Below are positions 25,819 to 36,696 of a stretch of 64,000 nucleotides of DNA, in pieces. Origin of the DNA: Prinia subflava (lineage: Eukaryota > Chordata > Aves > Passeriformes > Cisticolidae); NCBI RefSeq assembly GCF_021018805.1, contig NC_086247.1, forward strand, positions 142,596,102 through 142,660,101, written 5' to 3'. The translations under genes were made by a program, and so were the position numbers. Numbering within the stretch: position 1 is the stretch's first letter; each line of letters opens with the position of its first letter. The notes below the pieces were generated by a model that did not search any database, was not told the DNA's origin, and saw only the letters and a program-made list of their open reading frames with translations.

Positions 25819-28800
25819 TACATGTACAGCCTTTTGCTTTTTATGTCTCCACTGGGCTTGATAAGTTGCTGTTATGCCATGGCAGCTCAATGCTTCAAAT
25901 ATTTGTACTACAAGCATGGCAAAAATAATAAAATAAAGCCACCATACTAATTATAACTTAAACTGACACAACCAGCTGATAAAGCATAAACTGGATTGCA
26001 GTCCATCAGATTTCTACAGCATGATTTCTCCAAACCAAGAAAGAAGGAAGTAGTTGGAATGGGACAATGTGTTGTTTCTTTCATCCTTTGTCTGTTCTGG
26101 ATAAAGTGATCCTTTAATTTCCTATTGTTCGTAAACCAGAATTTCTAATAAATATGAAGAGGGTCTCTCTCTTACTATTCCACTCAGATTTTTAAGCTTC
26201 TATCATGTAAGTGGAGTCACACAAATATTCAATAAAGATTAATTTTCTGATAAAACCGTATATTTTTACCAACATTCTGAAACAATTTGTTATTCTTTGT
26301 GTAAAAACTTTGAGAACTAATGAGCTCATTTACTATTGTTCATATTCTATCAGAGTCCTATTGTTGTCAGGCATTAAATAATACGCTATTAAAATAATAT
26401 TTTTTACAGATTCACATGCCCGCTGTAGAAAAGCTTCTTTTAATGCATAATGTCTTCCTATCAATGCTGAAAGAAGTTAAATAATCTGATTTTCCTATTT
26501 TCTGATTGCTTTCAGAAATTAATTTTAGCATGTGTCATAAGTAAATGGAATATTTATAGCTTCTTGCTGGGACTATGTCTCCCCAGGATGAATATGTGCG
26601 AGAACGTGGGAGGAGAAGATGAGAAGATTAATATAAAGACTTTCTAATAATCTAAAAATTAATGAGTTAACACACTCCTCCATTCTGTACCTGTGGAACA
26701 ATGATGCAAAGCTACAAATACGAGCATGTGGTTTAGAGCACGTTGAGTAGTGTGAAAGGGCAGAGGGGGAGCTGTGCAACAGAGCAAGGTCAGGGCTGGG
26801 GTGGTGTCAAAAGGAGCTGTGGATGGGGGCGAAGCAGAGGCTCAGGTCAGGGCCTGGGTTCTTCTTCAAGGAGGGGAACATCTGAATGAAAACAGGGATA
26901 AAAAATATGCTCATAAAATCCACTCTCGTTTCTAAGTTCTGTTACTTCCCTAATTATTATTTCAGGTAATTATTAAAAACAAAACGAAACACAACACAAC
27001 ACAAACCCTGACAATTATCCTGTCCTTTGGTTTCTCCAGCTGTTAAATGGGGCAAATATCTGCTTCCTATCTTAATTTGCCCAGGTTGGCAGAGTTAGTT
27101 GCTGCCAACAGTCCATTGTGATGATCTCAAACACAAGGTGACATGAGATCTAATGCTGAATGCCATTTTTAATCAATAATACAATGCACTTTTAGGAAGG
27201 GTCCTTTATTCTTTGTCTCTTGCACACTGTAAATTTAATGTCTCACATCTTTCTTGGTGGTATAGAAATGTGAGATCCTTATGACATCTGGATTTCTGAA
27301 TAATATTGACAGTCTTTAACCTGATCCTTGATGAGAACAAATTGATTTTGAACTCATTTTCTCTTGCCACAAAGCCACACAGTCTAGCTTTGTTTTAGAT
27401 CAGATACAGAATTATATTTGATTATTGTATCATGGCTTGGGGTGGGGAAGTGTGCAGTGTGGTAGTATCATGTACTTCTAAGTACAGTTAGAGTAGAAAC
27501 AGAAATTACTGATCAGTGTATACACTATTGTAAATAACAAATTATTATTGGGAAGGAGAAGGTCACCACATGGTGCCACGGTCGTGAGGCAAATATACAG
27601 AATTCTTTATTTGGATATTTATTTAAATCTCATAGGGATCTTTGCTTTAATGAAAAACAGGATTCTTCAAGAAATTAAGACTGGGTTCACAGGCAGAACT
27701 GTCTGACTCCTGCTTCTGATTACCTGTGCATCAGCACTTGTACTGATACACAATTATCAGTTTAGAATTTCGATGATATACAGTCTAATTGAACAGAAAA
27801 TATTTTTTATTTTCCTGTTAAAGCAAATGTAATAGTTTTGGGGTTTTTTTAATTCAGCAGAGAGACTTGTCATTCAAACATCAGTTCAACATTTGACTGT
27901 AATATATTTGTTTTAATAGCTAAACAACTGCTTTTGCTTTTACCCAAATAGCTGACCCCATAGTTTTTAGAGACGAATTAAGATTGTTGGAGCTCTGAGG
28001 CTCTTAAGGTTCCCTGGGATAACAACATCCATAAAATGACATTTACAGGCTAGATAAGCATAAGTCTTTTGTAAGGAGTTGCTTAGAAAGTGATGTTTGA
28101 ATACCAGTTTGTTAAAGAGGGCAACACCAACTCCAAAATTCAGGGAATATAAACAAAACACAGGAGTAATTTATGATTGAATTCAATTAGAAAATTAAGT
28201 TTGTTTTTTCAAATTTTTGTAAAAAAACTTGTACTTTGATTGCCAAGGACAGCAACTTCTGAAAAATAACAAAGGCCATAGGCATCTCAGTGAATCCACA
28301 ATCACAGATTCCCTGTATTTCATAGATCCATAACAGGATTGGTTTTTTTCCCTTAGCAGTGATGTGAAGTTAAAATTCCCAGTTCATCTTAGAATCTGCA
28401 TCAATGTTGCTCTTCTATAGTGAATTAATGATGGAAAACCCCTTGTCTACCTGTCAGTGAGTACAGATTCACTATATTTGGTGCAATTTGCCTGTAACAA
28501 ACACCATGAGGAACTATGATTGGCCCTTATTGCTGGTCAGGGGTATTATCTCTGGTGTTCCATACTCCACTGCAATGGTACATAACATCATATAAACGTT
28601 TGCAAGAAAATGGCCTTTCTCTAGTGAACTTTCCTTCTTCATCCTTGTTTCCTTTGTTTTTTCCTTCAATTCACACATTATTCTGTGCCCTCACTTCTTG
28701 TCCACTCTAACCAAGTGTTTCCCTGTATTCTGCCTGGTACTGTCCTTTCCTGATTCTTCCTCTGCCTCACACATATTTCCTACATCCCTTAATCTTCATT

Positions 28801-30409
28801 GTTCCCTCTTTCTAGTCCTAGCCCTCAAACTTTCTGGCTTTTTAACTTGTCTTTTTAATGTAGGACATAAATGAGGTAAAGTCAAGTGAGAGCAATTATC
28901 ACAATTGTCTGTATATTACTGAGCTGATTATTAGAAGGCTGCATCTAGTTTTTATTTACACATGGAAAAGATAGGAATTAGAAGAGGGAAACCCAAACCA
29001 TTAGAAGGTTCCTTATCCCTGCCCTATCATGGAGAGAATTTATCTTCAGCTGTAAATAGTTATTTATTATAGCAGAGGTTCAACAGACAAAAATAGAAAT
29101 CTGGAGCTAGAGCATTCATTTCAGTGGTGAGGGTAGTTAGCTGCTCCAGAAACTCACTTTTTGTAATTTCTCACTAATACATCAAGTTGATATAGATTAG
29201 ATTTTTTTTTTACACTGGTGATCACTCAAAGATGAAATAGTGAGAGGCAAATTCTGTCAGAGGGATTTTGTAAGAAGATGTTATATGATGGAGTGTCCTT
29301 TAATAACCAGATCACTATACTTAAATTCCCCTTTTCATGTCATGTTCAGTGACTGGCAACAGAAATAACAAAGCCCTCTGTAAATTATTATTAAAACATT
29401 AAATATGTAGTTTAAAAATATTTTAATTTTTTTAAAAAAATACTAATTTACAATCAAAGCAACAGAGGCCAAATTTTCCACCAGTTACAAAATAGTTTTG
29501 GAATGCTGCAATGATGAAAAGGACTTTACCTTTGAGTAAAACAGTGAGATCTGCACTAACTGATCCAATTTTTCCTGACCTTAAAATAAGGCAAATAAGT
29601 TATGTTTGTTCTTAGCCTTTTTTGAGGCAATTTAAGAAAAAAAAAATGGAGAAAAAATCCTCAAATATATGAATCTAGAATTAAGCTCTTAAAAGTTAAG
29701 TCTAAACATAATGTAAATAAAAAACAATGGATCAAGCCTGCAACCCCCATTAAGAGCCAATTTTCTCAAACTGATGGGTCACTGAGGATGCAGGCTATAG
29801 ATTAGTGAGTTTGAGTCTGTCTATGTTAATCCAGTGGCAGAAAATGTGCTCAAGTACCTTCTATTAGCCCAATCAAAAAAATCCTGAAGCAAACATTTCA
29901 TTTCAAGCATGGCTATAGCTTTTATTAGTTTTATTGGGACTTAGACATATAAATGATACTTAGAATGTGTTTACTTGCAAATGTTTGTATCTTTTTATCC
30001 TTTTCTTTGCTAAAGTCAACAAGTGTTGCTTCTAATTTTGTCTGCTTGTTTTAATTTCAAATATTGATAAATGTTTTTAGTCTAGCAAAACATCATGACA
30101 CATGAGACCTTAAAGACTTAGTATCCTTATTTGATTTTAAATTTTTAGAAAATACAAAATTTCTAGAAAGTTTCTTGCATTTTTTTAATTAAAAAAGGCT
30201 ATAGAAATAATAAAAAAATACTCAAAACTAGCTTGTTTTGCTAGAGGTTTTGCTAGGAATATTCACAAGATTAATTTACTTTTCAAAACTGACAAATACA
30301 AATTTACATATTACAAAGAAATGGAAAACTTTTTGTCCTCATTAAGAGTCTGATATCAGATGATGACTGAATTTTATCACACAAGCTCTCAGTGGCAAAG
30401 AATTCCATG
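25819..30409. other. Unassigned AT-rich sequence
   Basis: No gene, RNA or transposon recognised. A pyrimidine-rich stretch at about 28615-28855 and an A/T-only patch at about 29400-29450 are the only compositional features. Confidence 0.4.
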
Positions 30410-30835
30410 AATTTGATGAAGATCACAGGGCTAGAGCACTTCCCCTATGAAGACAGGCTCAGAAAATTGAGATGTTTCAACCTGGAGAAGACTCCAGAGT
30501 GGCCTTCTAGTGCTTATAGGGGGACTAAAGGAAAGATGGAGAGGGATTTTTTTAGTGACATGCAGTGATAGGACAAGGAGGGATGGCCTTAAATTGATAG
30601 GAGGTAGTTTTAAAATAGATCTTAGGAAGAAATTCTTTCCTGAGAGGGTGGTGAGGCACTGGCACAGGTTGCCCAGAGAAGTGGATGCCCCATCCCTGGC
30701 AGTGTTCAAGGCCAGGCTGGGTGAGGTTCTGAGCAACCTGGGATAGTGAAAGGTGTCCCTGGCTATGCAGAAGAGCTGGAAGTAGGGATGTTTAATGTCC
30801 CAAACCATTCTACAGTTTAATGATCTATCAATAAT
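30410..30835 (+). mobile_element. CR1 LINE 3' fragment
   Basis: Sense CR1 phrases are AGCACTTCCCCTATGAAGAC, TTTCAACCTGGAGAAGACTC, ACAAGGAGGGATGGCCTTAA, GAGGCACTGGCACAGGTTGC, GTTCAAGGCCAGGCTGGGTG and CCCAAACCATTCTACAG. Only the last 0.4 kb of the element is present, so it is 5' truncated. The overlapping 78- and 125-codon frames are repeat-derived. Confidence 0.92.
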
Positions 30836-32654
30836 TTATCCTCTTATTATAACTGACTCTTGAGAGTGTCCAGTCTGGGTGACACAGCAGCAGTGTCACC
30901 TCCCTGTGCCATGTCACTCTTTAGTGGCAAAGGCAAGCTTCATTATTTGCTCCTGTGAGTTGTTTGCTAATCAGTTTAGCTGTTTAAATCAATACCATTC
31001 AGACACAATCAGAACCTACAGTCATATATTTAATTAAAAAATAGTTATTCACTGGTACTTTGTTTAACGTTTTTAGTCTTTTGTTTAAAATATTAACCTT
31101 TTGCTGCTTTATTCTTGCTGAACAAGATCTTAATCCCAGTTTAGTCCTCAAGTCTGTAAGTTTACATATGCAAGTTAAAATGTTTGTTAAATGTGTTCAT
31201 TGAACACAGAAGGATTATTTCAAAGGAAGTGTGCTCCAAATCCTGCACTATGGTAGATATTGTCCTTCAAGGAGTCCTTCTCCAAAAGAGGTCAGATGAA
31301 TTCCTAGAGCCTGGTGAAAACATTTATGAAACAAGTTTTAAAAACTCGCTAAGAGCTTGAGAAATCTTCTCCTAATGTATCCTGCCTGCTGGGAAGGGGA
31401 TAAAAGTTATTCAGTGTGTTAATTTGTTATGCAGAAGAGAAATGACACAGTGAAAATTGGAAGTCTTTTTACATCAAGTGAAATGTGGGCTTTGTTCAAA
31501 GATACATTACAGCTACCCGCTGAGTACAGGGAGATATCTTACTGCATGAAATTTCGGTGCAATATGTTGATTTCTGCGTATCTTGCCACAAACTACTAAT
31601 TAATATAAAATGAAAGACTCTCTCAATCTGTAATAGACTAAAAAAAGCCCACTAAAATTACTGCTGAATGGCATTTCAAAGATGATAATTTATTTTTGCC
31701 CTGAACAAGACACTTAAAACATTTTCAAGGACATCACGTCTTTAGCCTTTAAAATATCAACTAATTATCAAATCAATGATCATTTGGGGGAAAGTAATGA
31801 AGTATGGAAAATAACCACTTGAAATTATATAAGTCATTACTGCAAAGTATTTAAAACTGGGAAGTCATTAGCAAAGAGATTTAGTATGTAGGTATCAAAT
31901 GCCTTAAAATTTTATAAAAAAGACAAATTGCATTTTAATTGTCATAATTTCCTATAAAATAAGCAACTTGCCCTTTTAAGTTCTTTATACTTATCTAATG
32001 CTTGTTTATTTTTCTATGGAAATATTAACTCATTTATTCAAATTACTTTCAGCTTTTTAAAAAAGTTCACACCACTTGATGTTAACTTCAAACATAGGGA
32101 GGTATTTGAAATAACAGTGATCAGAATGACTCAAAGTTTGAGTGGAAATTTTTAATTATATGCTTAACTCATGATTACTCATGAATAATCGGGTCTTTGG
32201 AGTTCAATAACTGCATAAGTATTTCCAGGATTGGGAACTTGTTTATTGTATTTTTTATTAAAAGTATTAAAGTATTAGTCAACCATGGATTTACTGTATC
32301 AATGGCTTGCTACACATTTCAAGACAACTTTCCCCTTGTTTCATTTTGCAAATAGTTTATTCATGTTTTCTCACAAACGCACAGATGTGGAGATAGGGAA
32401 TGAGGGGGAGAAGGCAGATGTTGGAATTCCTGGCTCTTTCCTGCTCCAAGGTCAGGATAAAGATACATGGGAAAAGCAGATGTTGAGTTCAGTCTTGGCA
32501 AAACATTTCCTAGGGATTTACTTTGTTATGGTCTTTTTTCTTTTCTTTTTTATTTTTTTTAACCTCCAAGGAATTTCTCACCCATAGAATATCTAGGTAA
32601 TGTGATCAGTGCTGACCCCTCAGGGATTTGCCTGAAGTCCAGTCTATTTGCTGG
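30836..32654. other. Unassigned AT-rich sequence
   Basis: No gene recognised. A 100-codon plus-strand frame at 32285-32587 ends in a T-rich tract and has no identifiable domain. Confidence 0.4.
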
Positions 32655-32713
32655 ACTAGAAGTGCACTTCTAGTTTTTACACTTCTAGAAGTGCTTCTAG
32701 AAGTGTAAAAACT
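32655..32713. repeat. Nested palindrome cluster
   Basis: Two perfect inverted repeats sit side by side and share bases. The first is the 20-bp palindrome ACTAGAAGTGCACTTCTAGT (32655-32674). The second is a hairpin with 20-base arms, 32672-32691 and 32694-32713, separated by only two bases (TG). The arms use the same core, CTTCTAGAAG. The cluster ends 83 bp before the target duplication of the endogenous retrovirus. Confidence 0.9.
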
Positions 32714-32796
32714 GAGCTAAGCACTTGCCAAAGACAGGTAGACACTCCCTTATGCTATGAATAATTTTATCAGTAGAAAAAAAATTATATGTATTC

Positions 32797-32802
32797 TACT
32801 GT
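32797..32802. repeat. Target site duplication, left copy (TACTGT)
   Basis: Six bases, TACTGT, directly abut the left LTR and match 37144-37149 exactly. A 6-bp duplication is typical of alpha- and betaretrovirus-type integrases. Confidence 0.93.
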
Positions 32803-33227
32803 TATCGGGGTATCTCCCGATAACTCCGAGGGTCCAGCCAGCGGAGAAATGGCTTAATAAAATAGCGAGACGGCTTCCCAGGATATGCTTTGTAAAATAA
32901 AGTTTTAATAACAGGAAAAATAATAAACGTTACAAAATGAAAAGAGATAAGCCGAGCACCGTGTACCAAGCAAAGTTACACAGGCTAAGGCACTCCCAAA
33001 AAGCCTCGTGTACCCTTATGCAGGCCCTTTAGTACTCGATGGTCTAGGTGGGCTTTTTTGGCTCTTGGCCCAATGAGATGGACACTAGACTTTGAGGAGC
33101 ACTTCTAAAGTCCTATCACTGTGTCTGTGTTGGGACCGAGCCAATTACAGCGAGCAGGCTATAGAAAATTCTAGCTTCACTTCCTTATATGGAAACACCT
33201 GCTCGGGTACAGAAATGCACGACTACA
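32803..33227 (-). repeat. 3' LTR of the endogenous retrovirus
   Basis: 425 bp. In sense orientation it begins TGTAGTCGTGC and ends CCCCGATA, so it lacks the usual terminal CA. The ATTAAA at 32909-32904 in sense is a plausible polyadenylation signal. It is identical to the 5' LTR except at 32879. An open frame running rightward out of this LTR is not a gene. Confidence 0.93.
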
Positions 33228-33692
33228 TCTCACCCTGTAAAATCATATTAAAAAAAGAAAAAAAAAAGAGAAATAGTTACTTTGAAAAAATTCTCACTTT
33301 TGTTCATAATTGTGATTGTGTCAATAACTTATTGTTATTTAACAATTTGGTTTATAGTTAAGCTGTAGTTTTATGGATTACAAAATTTTAAATTTGGTAC
33401 TTTCTTTTTATTAGCCAATCTTTAAAATTTAATATTTAGTCTCAAATTACATATGAATCTTATTTTACTTTTTGTTTTGGGGAGATTTTTTCAAGTGAAC
33501 TATATTTTCTTTTTCTTTTGCATAAAGATTTGACAATAACTTTTAACATACAACAACGAACAATTTTGACATGACAACAATAACTTCAAAAATTTTAACA
33601 GTGCAACTTTTATAAAACTTAAGTCTCTGCTTCAAACGTATTTCAGTGTCTATAGTGCTGGGTTGTGTCAAAATGCAGAAGTCCTCTTGAAG

Positions 33693-33830
33693 CTACCATC
33701 CGGGGTCATCTAGTGTCTTTGGTGTGTTCTTCTCTCCTTTCTTCTTTTGTAGTTGTGACTCAACTTCTTTTGCAGGAACTTTCTTAGAGTCTGTGCCTGT
33801 GGAGACAAACAAAACCTCTCTCCCTGCCAT
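33693..33830 (-). other. Short basic open frame with overlapping acceptor-like site
   Basis: A 45-codon frame runs from ATG (33830-33828) to TAG (33695-33693). It is Lys-rich and ends in LDDPGW. Within its first codons a pyrimidine-rich stretch followed by CCACAG (AG at 33798-33797) looks like a splice acceptor. The downstream part also stays open after that point, so it could be the start of a 3' exon instead of a free-standing frame. I do not recognise the peptide. It may be a remnant of a former gene in the pol/env part of the ancestor. Confidence 0.25.
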
Positions 33831-34955
33831 AAAGGACAGGCTCTAAAATTTGTCTTGTTTTCAGAATTTTTATGAATATGAGAGATTAAAAAACATATAT
33901 ATAACTTTGTTCAACCTTTCTATAATAGAAAGCACTACGCCTTTTCCCATTTTTATCTTTTAAAGAGCATTTTTAGCTGTTTGTGTGCTTTTTAACAATA
34001 GATTGGCTTTTGAATGAATTAGTTATAATACGTGGTAGATTTGATATGTTGAAAAACTTCTGTAATTTTAAGAACTGTACATTTAGGAATGAGAAATGTT
34101 TACAAGAGATGTTTTAATTGTCTTTTTTGGTCTTTTTCTCCTTTATGTGTTGAGGTAGAACATACTTTAAAAAGTGTGTGGTTAGACAAGTGAATTTGTT
34201 TGAATTGTTTAAATGGTTGATATTGCATGATACAAGAGCTGATGTATTTTGATGTATGGTTAAAAGTTTGCTGTTACCTTGCTATTTGCTATAAAACTTA
34301 GGAGTTTAGTGTTTGCTTTAACATGTGACACAATACAGTTGCTGTTGAGAAAAAAGGAAAAAGATTAGTATTTTAATGTGAATTTTACAATTGATTAGAA
34401 CTTTTTCTTGAGAGGTCTCTGCTCCCTCTACCAAACTTGCAACATAAAAATTTGTAAACATAAAATATGAACTTTGAAAAACATGTAGACAGTTGTTCTT
34501 TTTTGGTTTTGAGATATAGTTTTTAGACTTTCTTAAAATCTTATTTTTATTTTTTGGTGTTAGGATTTTACTACATGGTTATGAGATTTTAGATTTTCTT
34601 GACTTATTTATAAAACGAATTGTTTTTAGAGGAGTATGAATTTTGAAAGGTTTTCAATTTAATTATAGAGATGAATTTAATAATTTTTTTTGTAATATTT
34701 ATACGGGCTATTTTTAAAAACTTTTGAATTTTGAATTAACTATTTCAATTAAAGATATGAGCAAGCAAAATATTTTTGCAGAATCTTTTCCTGTAAAGGA
34801 AAAATTATTTAGGAATTCGCTTTTATAATTAGTTTGGAATATAAATTTTTGGGCAAGTTATTACAATCTTCTTGCTTAATTGACAAAACAGAAAAGAAAA
34901 ACGTTTTGTTTTGGAATTACTTGGTAGTCTTTGTGAGATCTTAATGAAAAATTTA

Positions 34956-34961
34956 ACTTAC
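34956..34961 (-). promoter_or_regulatory. Candidate splice donor after the gag-like frame
   Basis: The sense strand reads CTTTGTAAGTTAAA, with a full GTAAGT donor consensus at 34961-34956, about 53 bases beyond the stop of the gag-like frame. Together with the acceptor at 33798-33797 it would remove about 1.16 kb of the A-rich region. Confidence 0.3.
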
Positions 34962-35013
34962 AAAGTTCTGGGTTTCTTGTTAAAACTGCAAAATAAAAGA
35001 ATAGGTCAGGGTT

Positions 35014-36336
35014 TTAAGGTATTTTGAGCTTGCTGCTTTGGTGGATTCTTGTGGTGGTTTTCATGACAGTCTTCTTTTGGACGAAGTCTACTTTGTCTCT
35101 TGGCTGCTGGAATTGAACTGTTAGCTGTCTCTGTTCTGTTTTCTTGGAGGGTTTTAGACGATGATAAACTTTCACTGCTTCAGTCTTGCTCTGTCCTTGC
35201 TTTTGTTTTGTTTTGGTCTCCTGTCGCCAGAGCCGGGCTGGCTCTGGGGTGCTGGTTTCTTTCTTTATCTTGTGCCAGGGATCTATGCTGGCTGATGAAT
35301 CCTCTGAATCATCAGAGAAACTGCAGGACGTGTGGGAAACTTTCTGATTTTTCATCGGAGTTTGTTTACATTTCTCCGGCATGGGCGCCGCCATCTTGGG
35401 GAGGGCAAGTTCCGGGATGTCACATCCGGTTCCCACGCTCCTCACAGCTAGGGCGTGTCTGTCCAGGCTGTGGGTGCCAACCCGGGGCGGTGCCCGAGGC
35501 TTGGGACTGCCTATGGAGGGGGAGCCTCCCGTGCTGGAGTGGGAGGAGCTGAGTGACACATCGGATGGGGCGTGCCGCAGCGTCGGGCTGTACTGAGCCC
35601 GCCCACATGGAGCTGAAGCTTCTGCCTCAGAGATGGGGAGGATTCCACGTTTTTCTTTGTTCTGTGAGCCCGCGCTTTCAGGGCTTTGTTCAAAACTCGC
35701 GCGCTCAAAATTAACGGACCGGGATCGCCCATATCTCGTACTGGGTGACTGAGGGGGTGGGGAGGGCGGTTGGAATGGAATCTTTGCCTGCTTGGCCAAG
35801 GCTGGCACAGGTCCCACTCCGGGGGTCTGAGGACGGCTCGGGGGAGGGCTCTGAGCCGCCCCGTGCCTTCTCCTCGGGAGTAAATCAAACCGGTTTTTTC
35901 TGGGACTTGGGGCATCAGAACTTGGATTTTTATCTTCATGTCTAAGGTGAGCAGGAGCCTTTTTGCATTTTACTTTCTGGGCTCCTTTTTTATGGTTGCT
36001 TTTAGAGGCTTTTCTCAAGGTTTCTCTTTCTGCAGTTTCAAGTGTTTTTTCACTGCTGAGCCTTTCGCCTTCTTCTGTTACAAAGTCTAACACAGTTTTA
36101 AAGATGGGTCTTAATTTTAACACAGATTTTTTCTTTGAATTATACAACTTCAATCCTATCTTGTCCCAAAATTCCACTGTTACTGTTTCAGCTGTATTAG
36201 TGTCCGGATACTTTTTATAGACCCATTTCACAAGTTTTTTAAGTTCTTTCCTCTCAAACTTATAGTCTTGAATAGTCAGTTTATAATTAAAATAACAAAA
36301 GGTGTCTCGCTGTTCTACGGATTGCCGGGTCCCCAT
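35014..36336 (-). CDS. gag: Gag-like matrix protein of the endogenous retrovirus
   Basis: An uninterrupted 440-codon frame. The frame can be extended two codons to a GTG at 36342, but the ATG at 36336-36334 is preferred. It has a strong context (GACAATGG) and gives N-terminal MGTRQS, a myristoylation signal with Gly2 and Ser6. Residues about 20-90 resemble a betaretroviral matrix: a basic helix (LKKLVKWVYKKYP, 32-44), an acid/Trp segment (VEFWDKIGLKLY, 54-65) and a further helix to about 88. A Lys-rich linker follows (110-126). Two proline-rich patches come next (164-178 and 187-198), then Ser/Pro-rich sequence to about 290. An acidic Ser cluster (341-350, SDDSEDSSAS) precedes a strongly basic C-terminus. 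No capsid major homology region, no CCHC zinc knuckle and no canonical PTAP or PPPY late motif is visible, so this is not a full Gag. The likely role is membrane targeting or packaging helped by another virus; that is inference. Confidence 0.8.
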   Translation of the reverse strand: MGTRQSVEQRDTFCYFNYKLTIQDYKFERKELKKLVKWVYKKYPDTNTAETVTVEFWDKIGLKLYNSKKKSVLKLRPIFKTVLDFVTEEGERLSSEKTLETAERETLRKASKSNHKKGAQKVKCKKAPAHLRHEDKNPSSDAPSPRKNRFDLLPRRRHGAAQSPPPSRPQTPGVGPVPALAKQAKIPFQPPSPPPQSPSTRYGRSRSVNFERASFEQSPESAGSQNKEKRGILPISEAEASAPCGRAQYSPTLRHAPSDVSLSSSHSSTGGSPSIGSPKPRAPPRVGTHSLDRHALAVRSVGTGCDIPELALPKMAAPMPEKCKQTPMKNQKVSHTSCSFSDDSEDSSASIDPWHKIKKETSTPEPARLWRQETKTKQKQGQSKTEAVKVYHRLKPSKKTEQRQLTVQFQQPRDKVDFVQKKTVMKTTTRIHQSSKLKIP

Positions 36337-36340
36337 TGTC

Positions 36341-36346
36341 ACTCAC
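36341..36346 (-). promoter_or_regulatory. Candidate splice donor just before the gag-like start
   Basis: The sense strand reads TCTGGTGAGTGACAATGG. The GTGAGT at 36346-36341 is a good donor consensus placed five bases before the start codon. That is where retroviruses often have the donor used for subgenomic RNA. Its natural partner would have been an env acceptor, which cannot be identified here apart from the site at 33798-33797. Confidence 0.35.
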
Positions 36347-36501
36347 CAGAATGGCTCTTGTGATCTCCCGGCTGCTCTTGGTTGTCTCCGACTCTCTCAG
36401 GTCACTCGGTGATTAGCTGTTCTGTCTCCAGCTCTGCTAGACTGTAGCTTCTCTCTTCTAAAGAGTAATCCACCTTGTACCAGAATCGGTGTCCGGCAAA
36501 G

Positions 36502-36525
36502 ACCCCCTCTCACCGGTATAGGGGT
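36502..36525 (-). promoter_or_regulatory. Candidate dimerisation hairpin in the leader
   Basis: In sense orientation a short stem (ACCCCT pairing with AGGGGGT) encloses a loop containing the self-complementary hexamer ACCGGT (36512-36517). A palindromic loop on a leader hairpin between the primer binding site and gag is the layout of retroviral kissing-loop dimerisation sites. The stem is short and no folding energy was calculated. Confidence 0.4.
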
Positions 36526-36528
36526 TCA

Positions 36529-36559
36529 GTCAAAAGGCTCCCTCTCAGCCTTTTTGACC
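36529..36559 (-). promoter_or_regulatory. Second leader hairpin, possible packaging element
   Basis: GTCAAAAGGCT pairs with AGCCTTTTTGAC across a seven-base loop, with one extra T in one arm. It lies directly beside the candidate dimerisation hairpin. The two together are a plausible encapsidation region, by position and structure only. Confidence 0.4.
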
Positions 36560-36696
36560 CAAAAATGTGGTTTTATTTTCACGACCAAAAAAACCACCAC
36601 GAGCTCGCTTTTAAAAAAACGAAACCAAGAGCAAAATGGCCTAGCTGAACGTGAGGGCTTTGTCAGCAAACTTCGATTAAGTTACCCTAATGTAGG

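Larger units (their letters stand above)
33228..35013 (-). other. AT-rich internal region lacking pol and env
   Basis: The plus strand here is strongly T-rich, so the viral sense strand is A-rich. Base composition changes sharply from the GC-richer gag-like frame. In all six frames nothing of 60 codons or more lies wholly inside, and no conserved polymerase motif is visible. Just before the 3' LTR the sense strand reads ACAGGGTGAGA, a weak candidate polypurine tract, preceded by a long pyrimidine run. The origin is unclear: decayed viral sequence, captured host DNA, or a functional non-coding cis region. Confidence 0.7.

Noticed and set aside
33092..33361. 89-codon plus-strand frame, with a 68-codon twin at 37008-37214
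   Set aside because: Both begin inside the two LTRs and share their first residues because the LTRs are identical. They run antisense to the viral gene and out into unrelated flanks.
35100..35939. Frames of 150, 71, 62 and 142 codons opposite or out of phase with the gag-like gene
   Set aside because: Shadows of the GC-richer, proline-rich coding sequence of the 440-codon frame. No independent start context or domain.
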